A DNA stretch of 27,133 nucleotides from a virus: IMG/VR virus record IMGVR_UViG_3300042924_000756, positions 1 to 27,133 of that record; one strand, 5' to 3'. The notes beneath the pieces are model-generated. The model did not search any database, was not told where the DNA came from, and saw nothing but the letters and a program-made list of their open reading frames with translations. The position numbers and the translations under genes were made by a program. How positions within the stretch are numbered: the first letter of the stretch is position 1; each line of letters starts with the position of its first letter. Below, piece by piece: positions 18,458 to 24,996 of this stretch.

Positions 18458-18683
18458 TACTTTTCCCGAATTTAATTTCTTTATCAGGCTCCATGAAATT
18501 GCCGGCAATAGATGCAGCTTCAGCTGCTACTTCTTTTGCTCTTTTAGCTACTTCTTTCATAAGAGTTTTATCTTTAGTTAGCTCGTTGTAATCTTTAATT
18601 GTACGTAGAGCTGACTCAATCTTCCATGTACGATCTTCTTCGATCATAGATAGTCCTTTATTCTGCGTCTTCTTTTTTGCCAT
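18441..18683 (-). CDS. Short helical protein, 80 aa (or 68 aa from an internal start)
   Basis: Two starts are possible. The ATG at 18683 gives MAKKKTQNKGLSMIEE and overlaps the upstream gene by 26 nt. The ATG at 18647-18645 gives a 68-aa protein beginning MIEEDRTWKIESALRTI, lies just after the upstream stop, and has AAAGGA about 6 nt upstream, an uncommonly good Shine-Dalgarno match for this window. The core is a charged helix pair (WKIESALRTIKDYNELTKD, then Lys/Glu/Ala helix) with no membrane segment and a Lys/Gly-rich end. The 'W+.ES..RT' pattern recalls short conserved proteins that sit in structural gene clusters of marine and Bacteroidota phages, whose function is not known to me. No enzymatic motif is visible. 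Confident as a coding gene because of strand, overlap pattern and composition. Confidence 0.72.
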   Translation of the reverse strand: MAKKKTQNKGLSMIEEDRTWKIESALRTIKDYNELTKDKTLMKEVAKRAKEVAAEAASIAGNFMEPDKEIKFGKSNGKAK

Positions 18684-18906
18684 ATTTGCGTGTTTTATTA
18701 GGTTTTTCTAAAAGTCCTCTTTCTTTTCTAGCTTTTAATGCTCTTTCCACATTAAACCATATTAGAGTTAAAGCCCCTATTACCCCTAATATCCATGTAA
18801 TGGCTTCAGACATCATAGCCCAAGTCCATGCACCCCACATAAGGTTAATACCAGCCCACTCGAAATTGTTAAATAATTTATCCACTTGTATTGAATTTGT
18901 TTTCAT
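18658..18906 (-). CDS. Small membrane protein, 82 aa (holin candidate)
   Basis: The ATG at 18906-18904 (MKTNSIQVDKLF) is 2 nt after the upstream TAA and is the preferred start; an in-frame TTG three codons earlier would overlap that stop. After about 14 polar residues comes a hydrophobic, Trp-rich region: AGINLMWGAWTWAMM, a short polar break (SEA), then ITWILGVIGALTLIWF, followed by a strongly basic tail (RALKARKERG, KKEDAE end). This is one long or two closely spaced transmembrane helices with a charged cytoplasmic tail. Size and topology fit phage holins, which form membrane holes at lysis, but no endolysin gene is visible nearby, and a structural or inner-membrane role is possible. It overlaps the next gene by 26 nt. 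Functional call is inference from topology. Confidence 0.72.
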   Translation of the reverse strand: MKTNSIQVDKLFNNFEWAGINLMWGAWTWAMMSEAITWILGVIGALTLIWFNVERALKARKERGLLEKPNKTRKYGKKEDAE

Positions 18907-18908
18907 GT

Positions 18909-19172
18909 TTACCAATTTTTACAGCTCCCACAGTTCCAAACCCGGAGAGATTTGTTTATTCGTGAGTTAGGGTCGCTTGCTGTTTCTGCAGAAGTAAGTT
19001 TAGCTTTCATACCACACATCCTTTTACAGAACGAATTTCTTCTTTTACCACCTTTAGGTTGAGGGGCTTTTAAGTCTGAACCAGGATTAGCTCTTTCGTA
19101 AGACTTTCGTCCTTTTTCATTTAGCCCTCCTTTGGGATTCTTACCTGATTTTCTTTGCCATGCTTGTGCCAT
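18909..19172 (-). CDS. DUF6321-like small Cys protein, 87 aa
   Basis: ATG at 19172, TAA at 18909. The sequence starts MAQAWQRKSGKNPKGGLNEK, continues with GRKSYERANPGSDLKAP, then SFCKRMCGMKAKLTS, DPNSRINKSLRVWNCGSC. These segments match my recollection of a widely distributed phage family (DUF6321), found in cyanophages, pelagiphages and other marine or gut phages, with the shared pattern 'EGKNP.GGLN..GR', 'K...FC.RM.GMK' and a final 'R.W.C'. Four Cys (49, 53, 81, 84) in two pairs suggest a small metal-binding or redox site; this is inference. Function in the family is unknown to me. It lies between the gp4-like connector and the small membrane protein, inside the structural operon. Confidence 0.82.
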   Translation of the reverse strand: MAQAWQRKSGKNPKGGLNEKGRKSYERANPGSDLKAPQPKGGKRRNSFCKRMCGMKAKLTSAETASDPNSRINKSLRVWNCGSCKNW

Positions 19173-19183
19173 TGTGTATCTTT

Positions 19184-19888
19184 TTATTCAGTTGGTTGAT
19201 TAGAAAGTGGTGGAGGAACTGGGCCTAAATCTTGCATTCTATCGTTTGAAGTATCTGAGAAAGTTCCGGCTAATAATCTAAGCTCCCCACTCATCATACC
19301 AGCTGTAATACCTTGTACCATATCCATAGGCATAGGAAATGCACTAGCTGCAGTATAGCAGGGCTGTCCACCACAATCAATAAACTTAGCCACTTCTTCA
19401 GGGTCCTCAAAAATTCCTCTAACATTAACATACTTAGCTCCTTTATGATTTACAATGTAAAGATAATCTTCAATCATATAAGCTTTCATATTATTTTTAG
19501 TAAACTTATCTGCAGTTAGATAAGTTACTTCATAGGGTCTAATTAAAGGAATGCGACCAAGTCCAGTGATATCACCAACATAAGTAATGGCTTCCTCAAA
19601 GTTAAATCTAACTGTACGAGGAAGCTTTTTTATACTTCTATATGTAGGGCAATCAATATCAATATTACAGCACTTAGATAAATCTACTTTTTCAAGTTCT
19701 ACACATCTTAAGTCTTGCTCTAGGTGCCGAGTAACAAGTCCATTACGAGCAAAGTCTCTACGTATAAAGACTGCTCTATAATGCTTAATGTTAAATTTAA
19801 TTTGGTCTAATGATATGTACTCATCTTGAGAACTTCGACCTCCTCTAAATGCATTAAGAATATTGTATGCTATTTCGTCTAGAGTCAT
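19184..19888 (-). CDS. P22 gp4-like head-tail connector / tail stabilisation protein
   Basis: ATG at 19888, TAA at 19184; 234 aa. The N-terminus MTLDEIAYNILNAFRGGRSS, followed by SLDQIKFNIKHYRAVFIRRD, is the helical opening I associate with the crAss 'tail stabilisation' protein, related to the P22 gp4 adaptor that binds the portal. The middle is beta-rich with an RPYEVTYL segment and a strand pair around DYLYIVNHKG (about 141-150). It then has FEDPEEVAKFIDCGGQPCY, and a Met-rich helix (about 183-208) that may pack against the portal. A Pro-rich tail ends the protein. Cys residues at 62, 73, 74, 80, 172 and 177 are frequent for this window. It precedes the IHF-like and tail tubular genes in the usual crAss order, which supports the call. 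Confidence 0.85.
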   Translation of the reverse strand: MTLDEIAYNILNAFRGGRSSQDEYISLDQIKFNIKHYRAVFIRRDFARNGLVTRHLEQDLRCVELEKVDLSKCCNIDIDCPTYRSIKKLPRTVRFNFEEAITYVGDITGLGRIPLIRPYEVTYLTADKFTKNNMKAYMIEDYLYIVNHKGAKYVNVRGIFEDPEEVAKFIDCGGQPCYTAASAFPMPMDMVQGITAGMMSGELRLLAGTFSDTSNDRMQDLGPVPPPLSNQPTE

Positions 19889-19898
19889 ATAACTTTAA

Positions 19899-19964
19899 TT
19901 ATTCAGGTACTTGGTAATAGTATAACTCACCTTTAAAATTCATTGCTTTTCCTGATTTTGTCAT
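19899..19964 (-). CDS. Possible 21-aa peptide gene
   Basis: A short frame begins at the ATG 19964-19962, 2 nt after the stop of the 143-aa gene (TAATAATG), and ends at TAA 19901-19899, 10 nt before the ATG of the gp4-like gene. It fills almost all of an otherwise empty gap. The peptide is MTKSGKAMNFKGELYYYQVPE. In favour: the stop/start spacing is the same as at neighbouring real genes, and a codon-like sequence occupies the gap. Against: 21 codons can occur by chance, and no ribosome site is visible. Conservation in related phages would decide. No function can be proposed. Confidence 0.35.
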   Translation of the reverse strand: MTKSGKAMNFKGELYYYQVPE

Positions 19965-19966
19965 TA

Positions 19967-20398
19967 TTATTGAATAATTGGAATTAATTTTTCTATTTGA
20001 TCTGCTGTAATATCATCTGGTAAAATTGATTCTGGAATAAGTTTTAGTTCTAAAGTAGCCTCTTCTTGCATTTTAGCATTAACTTTATCCATCTGCTCTT
20101 TTCTTTCTTGTATTACAGTAGCATTTTCTTTTTCAAGCTCGGCTAGTTCATCAAACTTTTCACTTTTAATTAACTCTTGAGCTTTAATTGACAGCTCAAC
20201 AAATGCTTCAGAAGGTTTAGCAGCTTCATCTAATTCTTTTAAATGAGCAGAAATTACTTCTGAATTTTTAATGACTACTAGTGCATATCTAACACCTTTA
20301 GTAAATCGTGTCTCTTGCAGCGTGTGAAAGATATCCAAAAATTGTTTGTTTGTTAGAGTCATTGGTACTCCGTACTTAGTTGTTTTTAAACTGTTCAT
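19967..20398 (-). CDS. Small helical protein, 143 aa, unknown function
   Basis: ATG at 20398, TAA at 19967; a second ATG at residue 13 (MTLTNKQFLDIFHTL) is an alternative start, at 20362. The N-terminal half is mixed alpha/beta with a helix (NKQFLDIFHTLQETRFTKG) and a strand (VRYALVVIKNS). Residues about 60-115 form long charged helices rich in Glu, Lys, Ala and Gln, probably a coiled coil, and the C-terminus is acidic and Ile/Pro-rich (PESILPDDITADQIEKLIP). No Cys or membrane segment. I do not recognise a named family. It lies between the fibre-like gene and the gp4-like connector, so a small assembly factor, chaperone or structural linker is a reasonable guess from position only. Confidence 0.75.
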   Translation of the reverse strand: MNSLKTTKYGVPMTLTNKQFLDIFHTLQETRFTKGVRYALVVIKNSEVISAHLKELDEAAKPSEAFVELSIKAQELIKSEKFDELAELEKENATVIQERKEQMDKVNAKMQEEATLELKLIPESILPDDITADQIEKLIPIIQ

Positions 20399-20430
20399 AT
20401 AATTGTTATTTGGTTTGTTGCAAATTTATA

Positions 20431-21693
20431 TTATTCTGCTGTATCGTAAAGACGAATCCAGCGATCTGTTCCATTAATTTTTACACGAATTGCCCCTACC
20501 TTAGAGCTTGTTGACCCAGTAGAAGATGAAATAGAATTAGCACTTGCTGCTCCGGAAGTTCCTACAAAAGCAACAAAGGATTCGTTTGTATCAACTTGTT
20601 CAAGTAAAAGTACAGGTTTATTTCCAGAGACATTATCTTGTTCAACAGCCAGTGTAGCATCAGTTGAAGCACTAGACCCACGGTTGATACCCACAGATTT
20701 GTTTGTAGAACCTTCAACTATCATCATTGAGTTAACGAATACTAATCCAGGAGTTCCTGAACCAGGTAATCCGCCTCTAATAAATACGTTACCTCCATCA
20801 GCAGCAGCCCCTCCGTCTCCTGCAAGTAAGTATAAATCCCCTCCGTTAGAACCAGAGCTAGTTGATGTTCCACCAGCTACAACAAGATCAGAAGCAGTAG
20901 CTACTGAAGTCATTTTTATAAACTGAGCTGAGTCTCCTTTTAGAGAGATGCCGTTTTTAATGTTTAAGTCTTGATCGAAGAAAGCTGATGGAGTAGTACT
21001 TCCAATAAATACTCTACCTGAAGAATCGATAGCAATACCTTCAGAATTTCCATCTCCACTTAACCAGCCAAATCCGTAGATATTATAGCTAGCTGCATTT
21101 AAAGCTGCAGTTAAAGTTGACAGACTAGCTGCGATACTGATAGTTCCAGAGCCATTGGTTATTGTTATATTGGTACCGGCTGTTAAAGTAGCTAGTACTG
21201 GACTCAATCCTGTACGACCAATTACAAGTTGACCATTAGTTGCAGCCCCTAAACTTGCTAAAGCAGAAGAACCATTGCCTAATAAAAGACTGTTTGCTGT
21301 GAAGCTTGTTCCCCCAGTACCACCGTTAGCTACAGGTAAAGTTCCTGTAACATTAGTTGTTAAGTTTACTGAAGATAAGAAGTTAGAAGTTGTGTTGTCA
21401 CAAAGGCTTAAGTCTAAAAGATTAGGACTAAAGTTTACAGTTATATTGTTACTTGCTGTAGCAATTGTAATTAAGTTAGATAGTGACTTAATTCCTTTAA
21501 AGTTAAGTGTTGTTTTATTAGTTATACTAACGAACAAAGACTCACTAGTAGTCCCTAGTGTGTTTAATGTAGGAAATAAATCAGTAGCTAATAGTTTTCT
21601 ATTAGTAGCTGCAACACCGTTTGCTACAAGTAAATAATCATTTACTCCTAATGAAGTGTGAGCTATAGTTGAAAGTGAACTTATTGTAGGCAT
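20431..21693 (-). CDS. Fibre-like structural protein, 420 aa
   Basis: The ATG at 21693 overlaps the upstream stop (TAATG). The protein is Ser/Thr/Asn/Gly/Ala-rich, mostly short beta strands, with almost no charged helices. The LPVANGGTG motif (119-127), followed by a SLLLGNGSSAL and TLTAGTNITITNGSGTI pattern (to about 188), is the repeat commonly seen in phage tail fibres and spikes. Then come a helical break, a Gly-rich part (about 270-315, GGNVFIRGG) and a C-terminal strand ending GAIRVKINGTDRWIRLYD. Such proteins are usually elongated trimers. It could be a tail fibre or a head fibre; crAss-like phages have both, and this sequence cannot tell them apart. It is not followed by a recognisable fibre chaperone. 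Receptor binding is inferred, not shown. Confidence 0.8.
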   Translation of the reverse strand: MPTISSLSTIAHTSLGVNDYLLVANGVAATNRKLLATDLFPTLNTLGTTSESLFVSITNKTTLNFKGIKSLSNLITIATASNNITVNFSPNLLDLSLCDNTTSNFLSSVNLTTNVTGTLPVANGGTGGTSFTANSLLLGNGSSALASLGAATNGQLVIGRTGLSPVLATLTAGTNITITNGSGTISIAASLSTLTAALNAASYNIYGFGWLSGDGNSEGIAIDSSGRVFIGSTTPSAFFDQDLNIKNGISLKGDSAQFIKMTSVATASDLVVAGGTSTSSGSNGGDLYLLAGDGGAAADGGNVFIRGGLPGSGTPGLVFVNSMMIVEGSTNKSVGINRGSSASTDATLAVEQDNVSGNKPVLLLEQVDTNESFVAFVGTSGAASANSISSSTGSTSSKVGAIRVKINGTDRWIRLYDTAE

Positions 21694-22202
21694 TACAGTG
21701 TTATTTTTGTAGTATTATCTTCAAGTAAAATAAAGGCGTTATTTTCACCTTTAAGGTAAATATCTCCTTCAGGTGTAGGAGCCGGGGCCGGCCCAGTTGT
21801 TACAATGCACTCTCTGCAGAACTTTTCAGCAAAGTCTAGAAAATCTTGTAAATAAGTATTATCTCCAGAAATTGGAAGGTCAGTTATTATTGAGTCTCCA
21901 CCTTCATCCAGACCTTCAAATTGCCAATCCCAAGATTCATATTTAAACCCAGGAAAAGGTTGTCCGGTAAATATGCAGTCTAACGAGTATTTGTTAACTG
22001 TTGAAGGTTCAGTAGGAATATTATCGTATTGGGATATTAAAAAGATTATTAATTCAAGTTTGCTAAGATCGTTATTTGAACATTTAACAGCTCCTTGAAT
22101 CTTGTTATAATAAACCGTACCCTTAGAAGCTAGACAAGCTTTAAGTTGAGCTATAAAAGTAGCTATATCTTGCTGAGCAAATGTATACGGTTTATGTCCC
22201 AT
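21693..22202 (-). CDS. Uncharacterised 169-aa structural-block protein
   Basis: ATG at 22202, stop sharing one base with the fibre-like start (TAATG), so it is probably translated together with that gene. It opens with a helix (FAQQDIATFIAQLKACLAS), followed by a second helix (LSKLELIIFLISQYDN), a loop rich in Pro/Gly/aromatics (FTGQPFPGFKYESWDWQF), a helix DYLQ-type segment with FCREC near 128-131, and a Pro/Ala linker before a short acidic C-terminal strand (GENNAFILLEDNTT). The last strand has the feel of a short oligomerisation or anchoring tag next to the fibre gene. No family recognised. Coupling to the fibre gene suggests a base, linker or assembly factor for it, but this is inference. 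Confidence 0.75.
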   Translation of the reverse strand: MGHKPYTFAQQDIATFIAQLKACLASKGTVYYNKIQGAVKCSNNDLSKLELIIFLISQYDNIPTEPSTVNKYSLDCIFTGQPFPGFKYESWDWQFEGLDEGGDSIITDLPISGDNTYLQDFLDFAEKFCRECIVTTGPAPAPTPEGDIYLKGENNAFILLEDNTTKITL

Positions 22203-22213
22203 AGTTTACCTAA

Positions 22214-22675
22214 TTAGCAGCCACATCCGCAGTCTGCATCACAAAATTCTTTTGCTTTTTTATATTTGTTAACGGCATCTGTTAAATTTGCAGTTGAATA
22301 TGTGGAATGCTTGGCAGCTTCTATGAGAAGTTTGATTTTTTGAGCAGTGTGTAAATCTTCGTCGCATTTGTCACACTCACAATCACAGTTTATTACCTTA
22401 TGTAGAAAGCCGGCAATGCAGCAGTTAATTTCACAGTGCCCGATTTCTAATTTAGTAGTACTATTGTCTTCATCGACAATTTCAAAAACACCATTAAATA
22501 CTTCCCCAAAATCTTCGGAGTCTAGTTCATAGTACCCGTCTTCATCAGTAGTAATAGTATCGTTATAAGTAGTAGTAGTAATGTGATTAGTTACAGTAAT
22601 TTCATAACTATCCTCAGCATTGAATTTAAGCTTTAAGAACTTACAATCTTTTGATACTTCTGCAAAGGTTAACAT
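22214..22675 (-). CDS. Cys-rich 153-aa protein, possible metal-binding domain
   Basis: ATG at 22675, TAA at 22214. The first ~75 residues form a small beta-sandwich-like domain (ITVTNHITTTTYNDTI, VFEIVDEDNSTTKLEI). The C-terminal half holds twelve Cys in total for the protein (11, 81, 85, 86, 97, 99, 101, 104, 145, 149, 151, 153), with the cluster HCEINCC, then INCDCECDKCDEDL, a helix, and a final CDADCGCGC. Clustered CxC and CxxC pairs with a connecting helix suggest one or two zinc sites, or disulphides if the protein is exposed on the virion. I have a faint memory of similar proteins in Bacteroidota phages but no name for them. It follows a terminator-like hairpin and precedes the 169-aa gene by 11 nt. 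Confidence 0.78.
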   Translation of the reverse strand: MLTFAEVSKDCKFLKLKFNAEDSYEITVTNHITTTTYNDTITTDEDGYYELDSEDFGEVFNGVFEIVDEDNSTTKLEIGHCEINCCIAGFLHKVINCDCECDKCDEDLHTAQKIKLLIEAAKHSTYSTANLTDAVNKYKKAKEFCDADCGCGC

Positions 22676-22699
22676 CTAAGTCGGTATTTAATGTAAAGA

Positions 22700-22744
22700 T
22701 AAAAAAAAATAAATAAAAGTAGGGGAAATTACTCCCCTACTTTT
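22700..22744 (-). terminator. Intrinsic terminator after the 335-aa gene
   Basis: Ten bases past the TAA of the 335-aa gene, a perfect 12-bp inverted repeat (22715-22726 with 22733-22744, core AGTAGGGGA) encloses a 6-nt loop. On the minus strand it is followed by a T-rich run (ATTTATTTTTTTTTA), the hallmark of a rho-independent terminator. The stem itself is bracketed by AAAA and TTTT. Read-through is expected because the next gene has no other obvious promoter. Confidence 0.85.
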
Positions 22745-22753
22745 AAAGTTAGA

Positions 22754-23761
22754 TTAGAATAATCTTTCTGTGCTAGTAACACCCCAGTTTGCAGCAGATG
22801 CTCCAAGGAATACGGTGTCAGCTACTGTTGAACCAGCAGCAGTATCAATCACAAAGATTTTAATGCTGTTTAATTCACCTGCACGACCAATTCCAGTAGA
22901 ACTAGGCCAGCCGTGAGCATACTGAATTTCAACAACATCATAAGCACGACCACTTACAGCAAACTCTGGGAAGCCGATTGGGAAGTACATACGATTGAAA
23001 TTAGCATAACGACCTCTCTGAGATTTTTCATCAGAAAGTGCTTGCCAGTAGTTGCCTACACCAGCATCAAAACCGGTCATTACTGGAGCAGCTAGTGTTC
23101 CAGAACCGTCTGAGTAAGTGAAGATTACATCGAATACTACACCGGCATGACGAGCAGTAAGAACCATGTCAGTACCGTTGTCAGTAGTAGTAAACAAAGC
23201 ATTCAATGTTGGATTAGCAGCAATCTTAGCAATAACTACATCATACAAAGTAGCTTCAGTAGAAGCATGTTCTGCAGCAGTTACCTCAAGGTTCAAAAGA
23301 GTACGACCTGCAGAGAAGTTACCCAAAAGTGGGAAAACAAATCCAGCTCCAGACAAGTCAAGAGCAGCAGGTGAAAGTTGGTCAAAACCAGCATAGGCAG
23401 TAGGAGCTGTACGGATAGCAATTTTTACAGTGATATCTTTAGCAGCTGGAGTACCCACGTTAATAGCAGCTGAGTGACGAACAGATGCAGCGTAAACTGT
23501 ATGCTTAATTCTCTTAATATCTTTTACATTAATGATCGGACTAGCAATTGGATTACCAGAAGGCATAGTCTGAACAAGCTGTATTCTGTTAAGAGACATA
23601 ATATCTACAGCAGCAGCAATGTCGATAAATGCATTAGCATCCACATTCCAAACACCAATTTTAGAGCTGGCTACTGCAGCAGTTGTGTTGAATGCTTCTG
23701 CGTCGTCAAGTAGAGTAGCACTGTTGGCAAAAAACACTTGACTAAGATTAGATGGTGCCAT
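22754..23761 (-). CDS. Probable abundant structural protein, 335 aa (auxiliary capsid candidate)
   Basis: ATG at 23761, TAA at 22754. The protein is Ala/Val/Ile/Thr-rich beta structure with few charges and no Cys. Residues about 155-215 include a helix (LYDVVIAKIAANPTL) then DMVLTARHAGVVFDVIF, matching the 'LTA+xaGxxFxV' module seen in phage tail-tube/sheath and decoration proteins. The end (FPIGFPEFAVSGRAYDVVEIQY) is also strand-rich. Three signs point to high expression: its own 64-nt leader, a strong terminator, and Arg codons mainly CGT, as in the capsid gene. These suggest a major virion component such as an auxiliary/decoration capsid protein or tail barrel protein. I cannot decide between these from sequence. 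It is the fourth gene from the capsid gene on the same strand. Confidence 0.75.
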   Translation of the reverse strand: MAPSNLSQVFFANSATLLDDAEAFNTTAAVASSKIGVWNVDANAFIDIAAAVDIMSLNRIQLVQTMPSGNPIASPIINVKDIKRIKHTVYAASVRHSAAINVGTPAAKDITVKIAIRTAPTAYAGFDQLSPAALDLSGAGFVFPLLGNFSAGRTLLNLEVTAAEHASTEATLYDVVIAKIAANPTLNALFTTTDNGTDMVLTARHAGVVFDVIFTYSDGSGTLAAPVMTGFDAGVGNYWQALSDEKSQRGRYANFNRMYFPIGFPEFAVSGRAYDVVEIQYAHGWPSSTGIGRAGELNSIKIFVIDTAAGSTVADTVFLGASAANWGVTSTERLF

Positions 23762-23806
23762 TTTAATTTAATTTAGGCGTTAAACAATTATTTAAAATCT
23801 ACAAGT

Positions 23807-23823
23807 TATCAGTTTGACTGATA
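23807..23823. promoter_or_regulatory. Perfect 7-bp inverted repeat ahead of the 335-aa gene
   Basis: TATCAGT TTG ACTGATA forms a 7-bp dyad with a 3-nt loop, directly after the TGA of the 382-aa gene (23828-23826) and about 45 nt before the next ATG. There is no T-run after it on the minus strand, so it is not a standard terminator. It could be an operator, an mRNA-end stabiliser or a processing hairpin. The surrounding 64-nt gap is very A/T-rich and holds no recognisable Bacteroidota promoter. Confidence 0.4.
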
Positions 23824-23825
23824 TA

Positions 23826-24974
23826 TCATTCACTCTCTAAGTTTTCAATAGATTGTGACTGATATCTCGGGTCTTGTATGCCCTCGAGAATGCTTTTTAT
23901 CGTCATTTCAACTATTTCTTGATGTGTGTGTTCTGCTAATTCACACCCTTGACCTAAATTTAAGTTTATAGGTTTTGGTTTGCGAATATACTTTAAAATT
24001 GCATAATCAACAACAAAAGTATTATCAGAATAAAAATCAATAAAATTTTCTTCAAATGTATAGCTAGGTGTTCTATATCCGGTCTTATTAAATGGATCGT
24101 CCATACTTAGAAAAATATCATCATGTTGAAAATAAGAACACGGATAAATTTCTAATTTATTAGACTTATAAGCTCTAGTATCAATTCCATATGGACTTAG
24201 CTTTGCACTATAGACGTAAATAGCATTTCCAATACCTTGTGAGTTAACCCATGTAATTCTTAACCGGTTATTTCCTCCGTCTGGAATCCAAAAATCATTC
24301 GGGTTACTTGGGTTAGTAGTTAAATAAAGTTTATTAGGATCTGCAATTGGAGTTTGTTCTGGGCCAACATCAGATAAGATAACATTGCTAAACTCTATTA
24401 AACCAGTGAATGGTTGAATTTGGAAGTTGTAAGTAGCAAAATTAAAAAGTTGATTGTATGGAATTTCTTCCCCAAGAGGTGTATTAGTAATACTAACCCA
24501 GTTAGTCCCATCATATCTAGCAATTTCTGTAATGAAATAACCTGGAGATGGGGGAGTTAAATCTACTTCTACAAATCTAAAAGTTTTATTACTAAATACT
24601 GGAGTTATTTGATTACCACAGTCGTGCCCTACTCTTGCTCTTACAGATATAAGAAACATGTAATCATTTGGAAGAACTACCCTGTCTACATAGATAGGGG
24701 AAGTAGTGCTATGCATTACCGGATCGACATAAGGAATAAAAGTGTAGTCACTATGCTGTACTACTAAGTTCCTTAAGTCATCGATTCTTTTTTGAGACTG
24801 TTCAAACCCTCTACCAAGACGATTAGATGTAGGGTTATATCTTTGCTTAATAAATCTAAGCATAGCAGAGTTGAGCTCGTGATCGAGTTCTTCAGGAAGC
24901 AAGTTATCAACCTGAAAGGATGCAATTTTTTGCACCCCCAGGTTGACAGCTATATGCATTTCGTTAACAGTCAT
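23826..24974 (-). CDS. Head-tail structural protein, 382 aa
   Basis: ATG at 24974; the only gene here ending in TGA (23828-23826). The N-terminal region is helical: MTVNEMHIAVNLGVQKIASF, then LLPEELDHELNSAMLRFIKQRY, a conserved-looking opening for phage connector-type proteins. Next come a helix with RIDDLRNLVV and a VVLPNDYMFLISVRARV strand-turn-strand segment (about 99-115). The rest is beta-rich with Asn/Pro/Gly turns (ITNTPLGEEIPYNQLF) and a C-terminal helix (QEIVEMTIKSILEGI). I recall this type of protein beside the capsid gene in crAss-like phages, where ring or connector proteins lie, but cannot name the exact partner. Alternative: a minor capsid protein. No enzymatic motif, signal peptide or membrane segment. 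Confidence 0.75.
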   Translation of the reverse strand: MTVNEMHIAVNLGVQKIASFQVDNLLPEELDHELNSAMLRFIKQRYNPTSNRLGRGFEQSQKRIDDLRNLVVQHSDYTFIPYVDPVMHSTTSPIYVDRVVLPNDYMFLISVRARVGHDCGNQITPVFSNKTFRFVEVDLTPPSPGYFITEIARYDGTNWVSITNTPLGEEIPYNQLFNFATYNFQIQPFTGLIEFSNVILSDVGPEQTPIADPNKLYLTTNPSNPNDFWIPDGGNNRLRITWVNSQGIGNAIYVYSAKLSPYGIDTRAYKSNKLEIYPCSYFQHDDIFLSMDDPFNKTGYRTPSYTFEENFIDFYSDNTFVVDYAILKYIRKPKPINLNLGQGCELAEHTHQEIVEMTIKSILEGIQDPRYQSQSIENLESE

Positions 24975-24996
24975 TAACTACTTTAATTTTAGTGGT

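Noticed and set aside
18441-18508. Longer start (TTG) for the basic 231-aa protein
   Set aside because: It would add 17 residues and a 68-nt overlap; the ATG at 18457 is the usual start type here and gives a shorter overlap.
21275-21637. Plus-strand open frame of 120 aa inside the fibre-like gene
   Set aside because: It lies antisense to a well-supported gene, has low-complexity Val/Leu/Lys content mirroring the Asn/Thr-rich fibre codons, and no start context or neighbours on that strand.
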